Source: Luteimonas yindakuii
GTDB lineage: Bacteria > Pseudomonadota > Gammaproteobacteria > Xanthomonadales > Xanthomonadaceae
Length of the DNA: 64,000 nucleotides
Direction of reading: 5' to 3'
Assembly: GCF_004803715.2 (NCBI RefSeq)
Contig: NZ_CP039383.2
Location: forward strand, 2,480,001 to 2,544,000
Shown in pieces: positions 23,121-31,369 of this stretch (position 1 is the stretch's first letter; each line of letters starts with the position of its first letter). Position numbers and translations under genes: made by a program. The notes beneath the pieces were generated by a model, which was given only the letters and a program-made list of their open reading frames with translations, had not been told where the DNA came from and did no database searches.

Positions 23121-24527
23121 ATGCCTGATTCGCCCACCCACGACATCGACCTGCTGCGGCGCTACGACCGCCCCGGCCCGCGCTACACCTCCTATCCGAC
23201 CGCGCCGCAGTTCGGCGCCGGCTTCGGCGAGGCGCAGCTGCGCGAAGCGGTGCTGGCCAGCAACGGCGACCCGGTGCCGCGCCGGCTGTCGCTGTACCTG
23301 CACGTGCCGTTCTGCATGAGCCCGTGCTTCTACTGCGGCTGCAACCGCATCATCACCCGCGACCTCGCGCGCGGCGAACACTACCTGGTGCGCCTGTACC
23401 GCGAGATCGCGGCGATGGCCGCGCTGTTCGACCGCGACCGCGAAGTCATCCAGGTGCACTTCGGCGGCGGCACGCCCAACTTCCTGTCACCGGCGCAACT
23501 GGCCGAGGTGCTGGACACGCTGCGCCACCAGTTCCTGTTCTCGTCGAGCGCCGAGCGCGACATCTCGATCGAGCTCGATCCACGTTTCGTCGCCCCCGCC
23601 GACATCGCCGACCTGGCCGCCGCCGGCTTCAACCGCGCCAGCCTCGGCGTGCAGGATTTCGATCCCGACGTGCAGGCCGCGGTGAACCGCATCCAGTCGG
23701 TGGAAGAGACCGTGGCGATCATCGAGGCGTGTCGCCAACACGGCTTCCGCTCGGTCAACGTCGACCTCATCTACGGCCTGCCGCGACAGACCCTGGAAGG
23801 CTTCGGCCGCACCCTCGACACCGTGGTGCAGGCGCGTCCCGACCGCCTGGCGGTGTATGGCTACGCGCACCTGCCCGAGCTGTTCCGTCCGCAGAAGCAG
23901 ATCGACGCCGCCGAGCTGCCCGACGCCGCCACCCGCCTCGCGCTGCTGCAGCTGGCGATCAGCACGCTCACCGCCGCCGGCTACGTCTACATCGGCATGG
24001 ACCACTTCGCGCTGCCCGACGACGACCTCGCCACCGCGCAGGCGCGCGGCGGCCTGCACCGCAACTTCATGGGCTACACCACCCATGCCGACACCGACCT
24101 GGTCGGGCTGGGCGTGAGTGCGATCAGCCATATCGGCGACACCTTCAGCCAGAACCCGCGCGACCTGCCGGGCTGGCAGATCGCGCTCGACGAAGGCCGG
24201 CTGCCGGTGTTCCGCGGCATGCGCCTGAGCGACGACGACCAGCTGCGCGCGGACCTGATCCAGGCCCTGATGTGCCAGGGCGCGATCCCCGTCGGGGCGC
24301 TGGAACGCCGCTACGACATCGAATTCGACCAGTATTTCGCCGCCGAACTCGAACGCCTGCAGCCGCTGGTCGACGACGGCCTGGTGCGGATCGGCCCCGG
24401 CTGGATCCGCGCCACCTCGCAGGGCCGGCTGCTGTTGCGTAACATCGCGATGTGCTTCGACCGATACCTGCACCAGCCAGTCATCCATCCCGGCAGCGGC
24501 AGTCCGCGGTTCTCGCGTGCCATCTGA
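23121..24527 (+). CDS. hemN: oxygen-independent coproporphyrinogen III dehydrogenase
   Basis: HemN is a radical SAM enzyme that converts coproporphyrinogen III to protoporphyrinogen IX without O2, supplying heme for cbb3 and other cytochromes at low oxygen. The 468-aa length fits HemN rather than the shorter HemW. The cluster motif is C65-x3-C69-x2-C72-x-C74 (FCMSPCFYCGC), followed by the VHFGGGTPNFL motif. It has an FNR box directly upstream, and its last 11 nt overlap the fnr start. Confidence 0.96.
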   Translation: MPDSPTHDIDLLRRYDRPGPRYTSYPTAPQFGAGFGEAQLREAVLASNGDPVPRRLSLYLHVPFCMSPCFYCGCNRIITRDLARGEHYLVRLYREIAAMAALFDRDREVIQVHFGGGTPNFLSPAQLAEVLDTLRHQFLFSSSAERDISIELDPRFVAPADIADLAAAGFNRASLGVQDFDPDVQAAVNRIQSVEETVAIIEACRQHGFRSVNVDLIYGLPRQTLEGFGRTLDTVVQARPDRLAVYGYAHLPELFRPQKQIDAAELPDAATRLALLQLAISTLTAAGYVYIGMDHFALPDDDLATAQARGGLHRNFMGYTTHADTDLVGLGVSAISHIGDTFSQNPRDLPGWQIALDEGRLPVFRGMRLSDDDQLRADLIQALMCQGAIPVGALERRYDIEFDQYFAAELERLQPLVDDGLVRIGPGWIRATSQGRLLLRNIAMCFDRYLHQPVIHPGSGSPRFSRAI

Positions 24528-25296
24528 GCACGCGGGCGTACGCGATTTGAACGCCACCACGTTCCCGCGCCAGGACGCGAGCACCCTCGCCGACGACGGC
24601 GACGCGCTGCATTTCTGCTCGACCTGCGCGTTCTCCCAGGCCTGCATGGCCGAGGGCATGGCGAAATCCGACCTGCTCGACCTGCACATGCTGGTGGAGC
24701 ATGTCGGACCGCTGCGCGCCGGCGACCACGTGTTCCGCGCCGGCGATGCCTTCGAGGCGATCGCGGCGGTGCGTTCGGGCACCGTCAAGACCTACACCGT
24801 CGACCGCGATGGCCACGAGCACGTGCTCGGGTTCTATTTCCCGGGCGAGGTGATCGGCCTCGATGGCATCCATGACGACCGTTACCCGTGCAACGCGGTG
24901 GCGCTCGACACGGTGATGCTGTGCCGGTTCTCGTTCCCGAAGATCTCGGTGCTGGCGGCGCAGCTGCCGGGCCTGCAGAAGCACCTGTTCCGCCTGCTCA
25001 GCCGCGACATCGGCCGTGCCGCACTGCTGGCCGGCGACTGGACCGCCGACCAGCGCATGGCGGCGTTCCTGGTCGGGCTGTCGCGCCGGCTTGCGGCGCG
25101 CGGCTTCTCGCCCAGCCGCTTCCAGCTGACGATGCCGCGCACCGACATCGCCAACTACCTGCGCCTGGCGCCGGAAACGGTGAGCCGGGTGCTGCGGCGG
25201 TTCCAGGAGAACGGGCTGTTGCGGCTGGACCGTCGCGAGGTGGAACTGCTGCAACGTGCCGAGCTCGACGCCCTCGCCGAGCCGCTGCTGGGCTGA
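24517..25296 (+). CDS. fnr: FNR-family oxygen-responsive transcriptional regulator
   Basis: The 259-aa protein has the FNR layout: N-terminal cysteines C34-x2-C37-x5-C43 with C125 (RYPC) match the spacing of the [4Fe-4S] ligands of E. coli FNR (20, 23, 29, 122). A cyclic-nucleotide-binding-type beta roll follows, then a dimerisation helix and a C-terminal helix-turn-helix. The recognition helix has E-x2-SR (PETVSRVLRRFQ), which reads TTGAT half-sites. The start is a GTG inside hemN; no ATG is available before the cysteines. It probably controls the six FNR boxes nearby, including the one driving hemN-fnr. Confidence 0.95.
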   Translation: MPSEHAGVRDLNATTFPRQDASTLADDGDALHFCSTCAFSQACMAEGMAKSDLLDLHMLVEHVGPLRAGDHVFRAGDAFEAIAAVRSGTVKTYTVDRDGHEHVLGFYFPGEVIGLDGIHDDRYPCNAVALDTVMLCRFSFPKISVLAAQLPGLQKHLFRLLSRDIGRAALLAGDWTADQRMAAFLVGLSRRLAARGFSPSRFQLTMPRTDIANYLRLAPETVSRVLRRFQENGLLRLDRREVELLQRAELDALAEPLLG

Positions 25297-25364
25297 GCCG
25301 CACGGGAACGTGGCGGTTGCGCGTGGCAGTCGCCTGCCCCGACGTTGCCGGCTGCAACTTCAGC

Positions 25365-25378
25365 GTGACCTGGATCAA
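25365..25378 (+). promoter_or_regulatory. FNR-type box upstream of nnrS
   Basis: GTGACctggATCAA keeps TGA-N6-TCA with a full right half. Its centre is 42.5 bp upstream of the nnrS ATG, so class II activation would start transcription at or one base before the start codon. A weak GATCCT -10 lies at 25401-25406. No ribosome binding site is present. Confidence 0.7.
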
Positions 25379-25413
25379 GGCACCTGCGCGGGTTACCGTC
25401 GATCCTGACGCCC

Positions 25414-26646
25414 ATGGACCCGCATCCCGCTCCCCCACCGTCGCGCGTGTCGCCGCGCCTGCTCGGCGCCGCACCGCACCGGCTGATGTTCTTCATCGGC
25501 GCCGGCAACCTGCTGCTGGCGATGGCCTGGTGGGCGGCGTGGCTGGCGGCGGCCCGGTGGCCGCCGCTGTCGATGCCGCAACCGCAGCCGTACGCCGGCT
25601 GGCTGCATGCCTTCGTGATGCAGTACCAGGTGCTGCCCAGCTTCTTCTTCGGCTTCCTGCTCACCACCTTTCCGAAGTGGACCGGCCAGCCGGAGTTCGA
25701 ACGCTGGCGCTACGTGCCGGTGGGTCTGGGCCTGATGGGCGGGCAGCTGTGCACCCTGCTGGGCGCGCTGGGCTGGGAGGCGGGCATCGTCGTCGGCCTG
25801 CTGATGACCGTCGCCGGCTGGACCGCGGGCCTCGCGACGCTGGCACCGCTGCTGTGGCGCGAGCAGGGCGTGACCTGGCATGCGCGTTCGTGCATCGCCG
25901 CACTGTCGCTGGGCCTGGTCGGCGTGCTGGCATGGACCGCGTTCGTGCTGGGCGCATCGCCGTTGTGGGCATTCGCCAGCATCAAGCTGGGGACGTTCGG
26001 CCTGCTGTTGCCGGTGTACGTTACCGTCGCCCACCGCATGTTTCCGTTCTTCGCCAGCCGGGTGACGCCGGGGTACCAGCCGTGGCGGCCGCTGTGGCTG
26101 CTGGCGCTGTTCTGGCCGCTGGTGCTCGCCCACCTGGTACTGGAGCTGTTCCACGCCTATGCGTGGCTGTGGCTGGTCGACCTGCCGCTGCTGGCGTTGA
26201 CCGCGACGATGCTGTGGCGCTGGTGGCCACGTGCGCGGACGCCGGGGATCCTCGCGGTGCTGTTCATCGGCCTCTCGTGGCTGCCGCTCACCTTCGCGCT
26301 GTACGCCGGGCAGAGCGTCGCCTATGCACTGACCGGCGTGTACTGGCTCGGCCGCGGCCCGGCGCATGCGCTGTTCATCGGCTTCTTCGGCAGCGTGCTC
26401 ATCGCCATGGTCACGCGCGTCACCCAGGGCCATTCCGGCCGGCCGCTGGCGATGTACACCGCGGCATGGTTCGCCTTCCTCGCGATCCAGCTGGTGGCGG
26501 TGATGCGGGTGGTGGCGGAGATCGTGCCGGATGCCATGGCCTGGCAGGTGGCCGCGGCGCTGGGCTGGCTGGTGGCCTTCGCGCCGTGGGTGGCGCGCAT
26601 CGGCCGCATCTATCTCAGCCCGCGCGCCGACGGCCGGCCCGGCTGA
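25414..26646 (+). CDS. nnrS: NnrS-family heme/copper membrane protein
   Basis: The 410-aa protein is rich in membrane helices (about 12) and carries the NnrS hallmarks: HRLMFFIGAGNLLLAM near residue 22, FFGFLLTTFPKWTG near 83, AHRMFPFFASRV and VTRVTQGHSGRPL. NnrS proteins protect cells against nitric oxide and are expressed with denitrification genes. A short ATG start without Shine-Dalgarno and an FNR-type box at the expected promoter spacing suggest a leaderless message. It is followed after 23 bp by the sirB2 gene. Confidence 0.93.
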   Translation: MDPHPAPPPSRVSPRLLGAAPHRLMFFIGAGNLLLAMAWWAAWLAAARWPPLSMPQPQPYAGWLHAFVMQYQVLPSFFFGFLLTTFPKWTGQPEFERWRYVPVGLGLMGGQLCTLLGALGWEAGIVVGLLMTVAGWTAGLATLAPLLWREQGVTWHARSCIAALSLGLVGVLAWTAFVLGASPLWAFASIKLGTFGLLLPVYVTVAHRMFPFFASRVTPGYQPWRPLWLLALFWPLVLAHLVLELFHAYAWLWLVDLPLLALTATMLWRWWPRARTPGILAVLFIGLSWLPLTFALYAGQSVAYALTGVYWLGRGPAHALFIGFFGSVLIAMVTRVTQGHSGRPLAMYTAAWFAFLAIQLVAVMRVVAEIVPDAMAWQVAAALGWLVAFAPWVARIGRIYLSPRADGRPG

Positions 26647-26669
26647 TCCATGCGCAAGGACAGGACCCA

Positions 26670-27071
26670 ATGATCGAGTTCTACCCGCAGATCAGGCACG
26701 CCCATATCGGCCTGGCACTGGCCAGCGGCGCACTGTTCGCGCTGCGCGGTGGCGCGGCGTTGGCCGGCATGCACTGGCCGCACCGGCTGGCGGTGCGGCG
26801 GGCGAGCTGGGGCATCGATACCGCCCTGCTCGCCGCGGCGTTGCTGCTGCTCACTGTCCTGCCCGGTGCGATGTACGCCAACGGCTGGCTGGCGGTGAAG
26901 GTCTGCCTGATCGTGGTCTACGTGGTGCTGGGCATGTTCGCGATGCACCGCGGGCGCACGCGCGCGATGCGTGCGCTGTTCTATGTCGCCGCGCTGGCCA
27001 CCTTCGCGATGGTCTACACCATCGCGCGCACCCATCACCCGCTGGGCGTCCTGTATGTCCATTTCCCCTGA
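26670..27071 (+). CDS. sirB2: SirB2-family membrane protein
   Basis: A 133-aa protein with four predicted membrane helices and the SirB signature: IRHAHIGLALASGALFALRG at the start and KVCLIVVYVVLGMFAMHRGR in the middle. The family is widespread next to nitrogen-oxide and redox genes but has no established biochemical role. It lies 23 bp after nnrS, and the next gene starts 17 nt before its stop, so the three probably form one operon. Confidence 0.85.
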   Translation: MIEFYPQIRHAHIGLALASGALFALRGGAALAGMHWPHRLAVRRASWGIDTALLAAALLLLTVLPGAMYANGWLAVKVCLIVVYVVLGMFAMHRGRTRAMRALFYVAALATFAMVYTIARTHHPLGVLYVHFP

Positions 27072-28185
27072 CCGCTCGGCACCGGCCGTCACCGGCGCGA
27101 CGCACGACGGCGAGCGCGACTGGATCACACACGCGCTGGCGCTGCTGCGCCAGGAAGCCGCGCGCTCGGCCGATACCCACCTGCTGAAGCTCGCCTTCGC
27201 CGGTTTCCCCGGCATCGACTTCTACTTCAAGGACGAGGCCGCGCATCCCACCGGCAGCCTCAAGCACCGCCTGGCGCGTTCGCTGTATCTGTACGCGTTG
27301 TGCAATGGCCGCCTGCGTGCGGGGCAGCCGGTGGTGGACGCATCCTCGGGCAGCACAGCGATCTCCGAGGCCTGGTTCGCGAGCCTGCTCGGGCTGCGCT
27401 TCACCGCGGTAATGCCCGCCTGCACCGCACCGCGCAAGATCGCCGAAGTCGAGGCACTGGGCGCGCACTGCGACCTGGTGGACAACCCGGCCATGGTGCA
27501 CGCGCGGGCCGCCTGGCATGCCGCCGCCGGGGCCTGCCACCTCGACCAGTTCGGGCTGGCCGAACGCGCCACCGACTGGCGTGGCAACAACAACATTGCC
27601 GAGTCGATCCTCGGCCAGCTCGCCGGCGAACCGCATCCCGAGCCGGCATGGATCGTCTGCGGTGTCGGCACCGGCGGCACCTCCGCCACCATCGGTCGCT
27701 ACCTGCGCTATCGAGGGCTGCGCACGCGGCTATGCGCCGCCGAGCCCGCGGGCAGTGCGTTCGTGCATGGCTGGCGCGACCGCGACCGTGGTGCGGTATG
27801 CAGTCGCCCGACGGTGATCGAGGGCATCGGCCGACCGCGGGTGGAGCCGGGGTTCCTGTTCGAGATCGTCGATGACGTGGTCGAGGTCGCCGACGTCGAT
27901 TCGATTGCCGCGATGCAGGTACTCGAGCGCCACCTCGGCCGTCGCTACGGCGGTTCGTCCGGCACCAACCTGGTGGCCTGCCTGCGGCTGGCCACGCGGA
28001 TGCGTGCGCAGGGCGAACGCGGCAGCATCGTCAGCCTGCTCTGCGACCCCGGCGAGCGCTATGACGCGACGCTGGCGAACCCCGACTGGCTGCGTCGCCA
28101 TGGTCTCGACCCGGCGCCTGTCGCGAACGCCCTGCACGCGACGATCGAGACCGGCCGCTGGCATCCGTCCGGCAGCGCGGCCTGA
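27055..28185 (+). CDS. PLP-dependent cysteine desulfhydrase/synthase-like protein (Cds1 type)
   Basis: The 376-aa product is a fold-type II PLP enzyme. The PLP lysine is in HPTGSLKHRLARSLYLY and the phosphate/substrate loops are SSGSTAISEAWFA and GVGTGGTSATIG. The segment ERATDWRGNNNIAESI is typical of the Cds1 group (mycobacterial Rv3684 type), reported to release H2S from cysteine. True cysteine synthase CysK has a different context. The start was placed at the ATG at 27055 because similarity begins soon after, giving a 17-nt overlap with sirB2. A specific substrate cannot be assigned from sequence. Confidence 0.82.
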   Translation: MSISPDRSAPAVTGATHDGERDWITHALALLRQEAARSADTHLLKLAFAGFPGIDFYFKDEAAHPTGSLKHRLARSLYLYALCNGRLRAGQPVVDASSGSTAISEAWFASLLGLRFTAVMPACTAPRKIAEVEALGAHCDLVDNPAMVHARAAWHAAAGACHLDQFGLAERATDWRGNNNIAESILGQLAGEPHPEPAWIVCGVGTGGTSATIGRYLRYRGLRTRLCAAEPAGSAFVHGWRDRDRGAVCSRPTVIEGIGRPRVEPGFLFEIVDDVVEVADVDSIAAMQVLERHLGRRYGGSSGTNLVACLRLATRMRAQGERGSIVSLLCDPGERYDATLANPDWLRRHGLDPAPVANALHATIETGRWHPSGSAA

Positions 28186-28212
28186 TCATTCCGTGGCAAT
28201 CGCGCAGCCGGC

Positions 28213-28824
28213 TCAATGCAGCGGATGCGCGGCCATGGGCCCCGGGAACCCCGGATCGTCGAACAGCCGCGGGTAGTCGGCGACGGCGTCGCGCATCGTG
28301 GCCAGCGGCGCCAGGTCTTCGGGGTCGTCGCGCAGCGCCTGCGTGCCGGCCATCACCCGTGCCAGCACGCCGTGCAGGGCGACGTCCGGCTCGGCCTCGA
28401 GCTCGCAGTGCTCGAACATGTAGGCCACCGCCGCATCCGCTTCCGACGCCAGCCGCAGCGCATGCTGCGCATCACCGGTGTTCGCGCCATCCAGCGCCGC
28501 ATGCAGCCGCCGCATGCCGGCCATCAGCGGCGCATCCGGCGTCCACTTCACGTCCGGAGCGTCGAGCGGCGAGCGGTGCGTCGAGTGATTCGCGTGGTCC
28601 GCGTGCGTGGCGTGCGTGGCGTGCGTGGCGTGCGCGGCGTGTGCGGCGTCCGCGGCGTCCGCGGCGTCCGCCGCGTGGCCATGCCGGTCCGCATGCGACT
28701 GCGCCGTCGGCGCGGGGCTGTTGTGGTGGCCGGCATGCGAGTGCGCCGGTGGCGCCGCGTGTGCCAGCCCCGCGGACACGGCGAACGCCGCCGCCAGCAG
28801 CGTGAGCTTCAGCATGGCGGCCAT
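28213..28824 (-). CDS. exported protein with a histidine-rich tripeptide repeat (possibly DnrO-like)
   Basis: The 203-aa product has a signal peptide (LKLTLLAAAFAVSAGLAHA), then about 70 residues rich in His, Ala, Asp and Thr built on repeated triplets such as HAT and DAA, then a mainly helical C-terminal domain of about 120 residues (WTPDAPLMAGMRRLHAAL to DDPGFPGPM). The helical part resembles xanthomonad proteins annotated as DnrO; I hold that name weakly. The His-rich region could bind copper or another metal. The ATG at 28824 overlaps the DUF2249 stop (TGATG), so the two are coupled. It is convergent with the Cds1-like gene. Confidence 0.75.
   Translation of the reverse strand: MAAMLKLTLLAAAFAVSAGLAHAAPPAHSHAGHHNSPAPTAQSHADRHGHAADAADAADAAHAAHATHATHATHADHANHSTHRSPLDAPDVKWTPDAPLMAGMRRLHAALDGANTGDAQHALRLASEADAAVAYMFEHCELEAEPDVALHGVLARVMAGTQALRDDPEDLAPLATMRDAVADYPRLFDDPGFPGPMAAHPLH
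28592..28681. repeat. 9-bp tandem repeat coding for His/Ala/Asp triplets
   Basis: Ten consecutive 9-bp units starting GCG: three exact GCGTGCGTG at 28601-28627, flanked by variants GCGTGGTCC, GCGTGCGCG, GCGTGTGCG and GCGTCCGCG (twice), ending GCGTGGCCA. Unit length keeps the reading frame of the gene on the minus strand, giving a run of HAT/HAA/DAA triplets. Confidence 0.9.
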
Positions 28825-29123
28825 CAGCTGCAGCCTCCGCAGCACTCGCTGCCCTCGCCGTGGACCGGCGCACGCAGCACGGCGAAGTCGATCACCACCT
28901 CGCCCGGCTGGCGTTGCACGTAGTCGACTGCGAGCTGGTCGCCATAGCGTTCGCGCAACTGCGCAAGCAGCGGCAGCGGGTCGTGGTCGTTGATGAAGCG
29001 CATGCCCTCGCCCGGCTGCAGCGTGTCGAGCGCGCCGAACAGCGCGTCATGGCGGAAGCGGCGGCCGACGCCGCGGGCATCGAACGGGTGGAGCTGGAGG
29101 TCGAGTTCGCTGATGGCGTTCAT
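28824..29123 (-). CDS. DUF2249 domain protein with C-terminal CCxxC
   Basis: A 99-aa cytosolic protein that fits DUF2249: LHPFDARGVG near the N-terminus, then FINDHDPLPLLAQL and a closing beta strand. The family occurs with nitrogen-oxide and anaerobic-respiration genes; its chemistry is not established. The C-terminus ends in ECCGGCS, a possible metal or redox site. The start has an AGGTG site, and an FNR-type box lies about 62 bp upstream. It is translationally coupled to the His-rich exported protein. Confidence 0.88.
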   Translation of the reverse strand: MNAISELDLQLHPFDARGVGRRFRHDALFGALDTLQPGEGMRFINDHDPLPLLAQLRERYGDQLAVDYVQRQPGEVVIDFAVLRAPVHGEGSECCGGCS

Positions 29124-29178
29124 GGCGCACCTGGGTGTGTGGACACCTGCAGGATGCGGCCCGCACCCTGCGCGATCA

Positions 29179-29192
29179 TTGACATGGATCAG
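29179..29192 (-). promoter_or_regulatory. FNR-type box upstream of the DUF2249 gene
   Basis: Read on the minus strand this is CTGATccatGTCAA, which keeps TGA-N6-TCA and eight of ten consensus bases. Class II spacing puts the start near 29144, giving a 21-nt leader that contains the ribosome binding site of the DUF2249 gene. Confidence 0.72.
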
Positions 29193-29222
29193 GTGGCCGG
29201 CAGTCGCTGTCGGTTCCAGCGC

Positions 29223-31307
29223 TCAATAACTGACATTGAGCTTGACCCAGGCGGTGCGTCCCGGCTCGTTGATCCGCACCGCGTCCGCGGGATAGCCGAA
29301 GTCCGCGTTGCCGGCGAGGTTGAGGTGCTCGCTGTAGGCACGGTCGAACAGGTTGTCGATCCCCGCGCTCACACGCATCGTGCTGCCAAGCCGGTAACCG
29401 GCATTGACCGCGAGGGTCGCGAAACCCGGGCTGGTGCCGATGTCCTGGCCGACGACGTTGCCGTAGCCCGGTGCCACCCGCTCCTGCACGGCCACCGACC
29501 GCAGCAGCATGCCGGCCGACCAGCTGCCGTTATCCCAGGCTGCCGTCAGGCGTGCCTCCAGCGGCGGCATCTGCGGCAACGGCCGCCCGCTGTCGCGGTC
29601 CTCGCCGCGCGCATGGGCAAGGCTGCCGCCAAAGGTCCACTGCGTGTCCGGCCGGAACTCCGCGCCCAGCTCGGCGCCGTGGATCCGCGCGTCGATATTG
29701 TGGGCGGCGGAACTGCTCCGGCCCATGGCGCCCGCCACGTAGCGGAACTGGATGTAGTCCCCGATACGTCCGGCATAGGCCGAGGCCCAGGCATTGAAGC
29801 GCTTGCCGCGGTACTCGAACCCGACGTCGAGCTGGGTGGTCTTCTCCGTGGCGAGGCCGGCAAATGCATTCGTCGTGCCGATCGGGCCCATGTCGGGCGA
29901 GAACAGCTCCCAGTAGTCGGGCATGCGCGTGGTGTGGCCGAGCCCCGCGAACCAGCTCATCGGCTGGTCGGCGACATCGCGCTCGTAGCGGACGAAGGCC
30001 GCCGGCAGCGTTGCCGCACGCGTAACGCCGGCGGTGGGGTTCGGACGGACCATGCCCATCGTGCCGAGCGTCGCGCGCTCGTCGGTGGCTTCGGCGCGAT
30101 CGACGCGTGCACCCGCGACGAGCCGGTTGCGGTCGTCGACATGCCAGGTGCCTTCGCCGAACACGCCGAGGTTGGCGAAGCGCGCATCGGTGCGCCACGG
30201 CTGGGCCAGGTAGGCATCGCGGCCGCTGGCGTTGCGGCGGCGGTGCCGGCCGTCCTGGCCGTCGATCCCGGCCACCAGCTCCCATGCATCGGCGCGCCAG
30301 GTCGCGGCTGCACGCCCGCCGCTGGTGCGGCGCTCGACGTTGGAGGCCATCGCCATCGGCATCATGCCGCCGGGCACCGGCGTGCGCAGGCTGTAGTTGT
30401 CCATCACGTGGTCGGCGCGGTTGCTGTAGATGCTGGCCTCCCATTCCGCGAGAGGGCCGTCGAGGTTGCGCTTGACGATCCGCAGCGCGAGGTTCTCGCG
30501 GTCGAACTGCGAACCGTCCATGCCGCGGGTGGCGTAGCGGGCCTCGCCATCGCCGACGCCGGCGGACAGTTCCACCAGTGTGTCGGCGTCAGGCGTCCAG
30601 CCCAGCGCAAGGTCGGCATTCCACTTCTTCCACGCCGAGGCGACGCGATGGCCGTCGCCATCGCTGTAGTCGTCGGCCTCGGAACGGTTCGCGCTGGCCC
30701 GCGCATAGCCGGGTCCGCTGCCCCAGGTCAGGTCGGCGACCTGGTCATTGCGGCCTGCGGACCCGCCGAGCAGGCTGCCGGCGAACTTCAGCGTCGGCGC
30801 GTCGAACACCTCGCGGTCGCGCTCGAAGCGCACGGTGCCGGCGGAGGCGCCCGGGCCCCACAGCACGGTCTGCGGGCCTTTCACCACCACCAGGCGGTCA
30901 TAGGTTTCGGGTGCGATGTAGGACATCGCGTTGTCCATCCGCGACGGGCAGGCGCCGGGCATGGCGCCGTCGTTGGTGAGCAGGTTCAGCCGCGAGCCGA
31001 ACATGCCACGCAGCACCGGATCGCCGTTGGTGCCGCCGTTGCGCACCACGGCGAAGCCGGGAATGGTCTTCAGATAGTCGGCACCGTCGCTGGCGGGTAC
31101 CGGCTGGCGCGGGACGCGCGGATCGGTTTCGAAGGTCAGGGGCGAGACCGGCATCATCGCGGTGACCACCACCGCATCGAGATCGACCGGCACCATCGGA
31201 TCGTGGACGTGGACATCGGCGGCAAGCGCCGCGGGGGCGAACAGGACCGCGAGGATGGCGATCGTCAGGCAAGCCTGTGGCGTCGCCGGACTTCTGCAAG
31301 TCGACAT
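29223..31307 (-). CDS. TonB-dependent copper receptor (OprC/NosA type)
   Basis: The 694-aa product is an outer-membrane TonB-dependent receptor. A signal peptide (to APAALAAD) is followed by a plug domain with PGFAVVRNGGTNGDPVLRG and NDGAMPGACPSRMDNAMSYI; the Met/Cys-containing plug loop is typical of the OprC/NosA copper receptors. The 22-strand barrel ends with an aromatic C-terminus (NVSY). The start is the ATG after GGAG, not the far-upstream open frame. It follows the DUF2946 gene by 62 bp in one transcription direction and lies next to nirK, suggesting copper uptake for nitrite reductase and cbb3. Confidence 0.92.
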   Translation of the reverse strand: MSTCRSPATPQACLTIAILAVLFAPAALAADVHVHDPMVPVDLDAVVVTAMMPVSPLTFETDPRVPRQPVPASDGADYLKTIPGFAVVRNGGTNGDPVLRGMFGSRLNLLTNDGAMPGACPSRMDNAMSYIAPETYDRLVVVKGPQTVLWGPGASAGTVRFERDREVFDAPTLKFAGSLLGGSAGRNDQVADLTWGSGPGYARASANRSEADDYSDGDGHRVASAWKKWNADLALGWTPDADTLVELSAGVGDGEARYATRGMDGSQFDRENLALRIVKRNLDGPLAEWEASIYSNRADHVMDNYSLRTPVPGGMMPMAMASNVERRTSGGRAAATWRADAWELVAGIDGQDGRHRRRNASGRDAYLAQPWRTDARFANLGVFGEGTWHVDDRNRLVAGARVDRAEATDERATLGTMGMVRPNPTAGVTRAATLPAAFVRYERDVADQPMSWFAGLGHTTRMPDYWELFSPDMGPIGTTNAFAGLATEKTTQLDVGFEYRGKRFNAWASAYAGRIGDYIQFRYVAGAMGRSSSAAHNIDARIHGAELGAEFRPDTQWTFGGSLAHARGEDRDSGRPLPQMPPLEARLTAAWDNGSWSAGMLLRSVAVQERVAPGYGNVVGQDIGTSPGFATLAVNAGYRLGSTMRVSAGIDNLFDRAYSEHLNLAGNADFGYPADAVRINEPGRTAWVKLNVSY

Positions 31308-31369
31308 GGGGTGCTCCGGGGCATTCGTTGGACGCGCGGACTGCGCCGCGCACGCATGAGCTGTCGGGC

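Noticed and set aside
28592..28681. Tandem repeat considered as a CRISPR array
   Set aside because: Units are 9 bp with no spacers, and they stay in frame within a coding region.
28216..28923. A plus-strand frame over the 9-bp repeat giving a repeated Val-Arg-Gly pattern
   Set aside because: It is the complement of the His-repeat gene; the minus-strand frame has a signal peptide, a coupled upstream gene and an FNR-type box.
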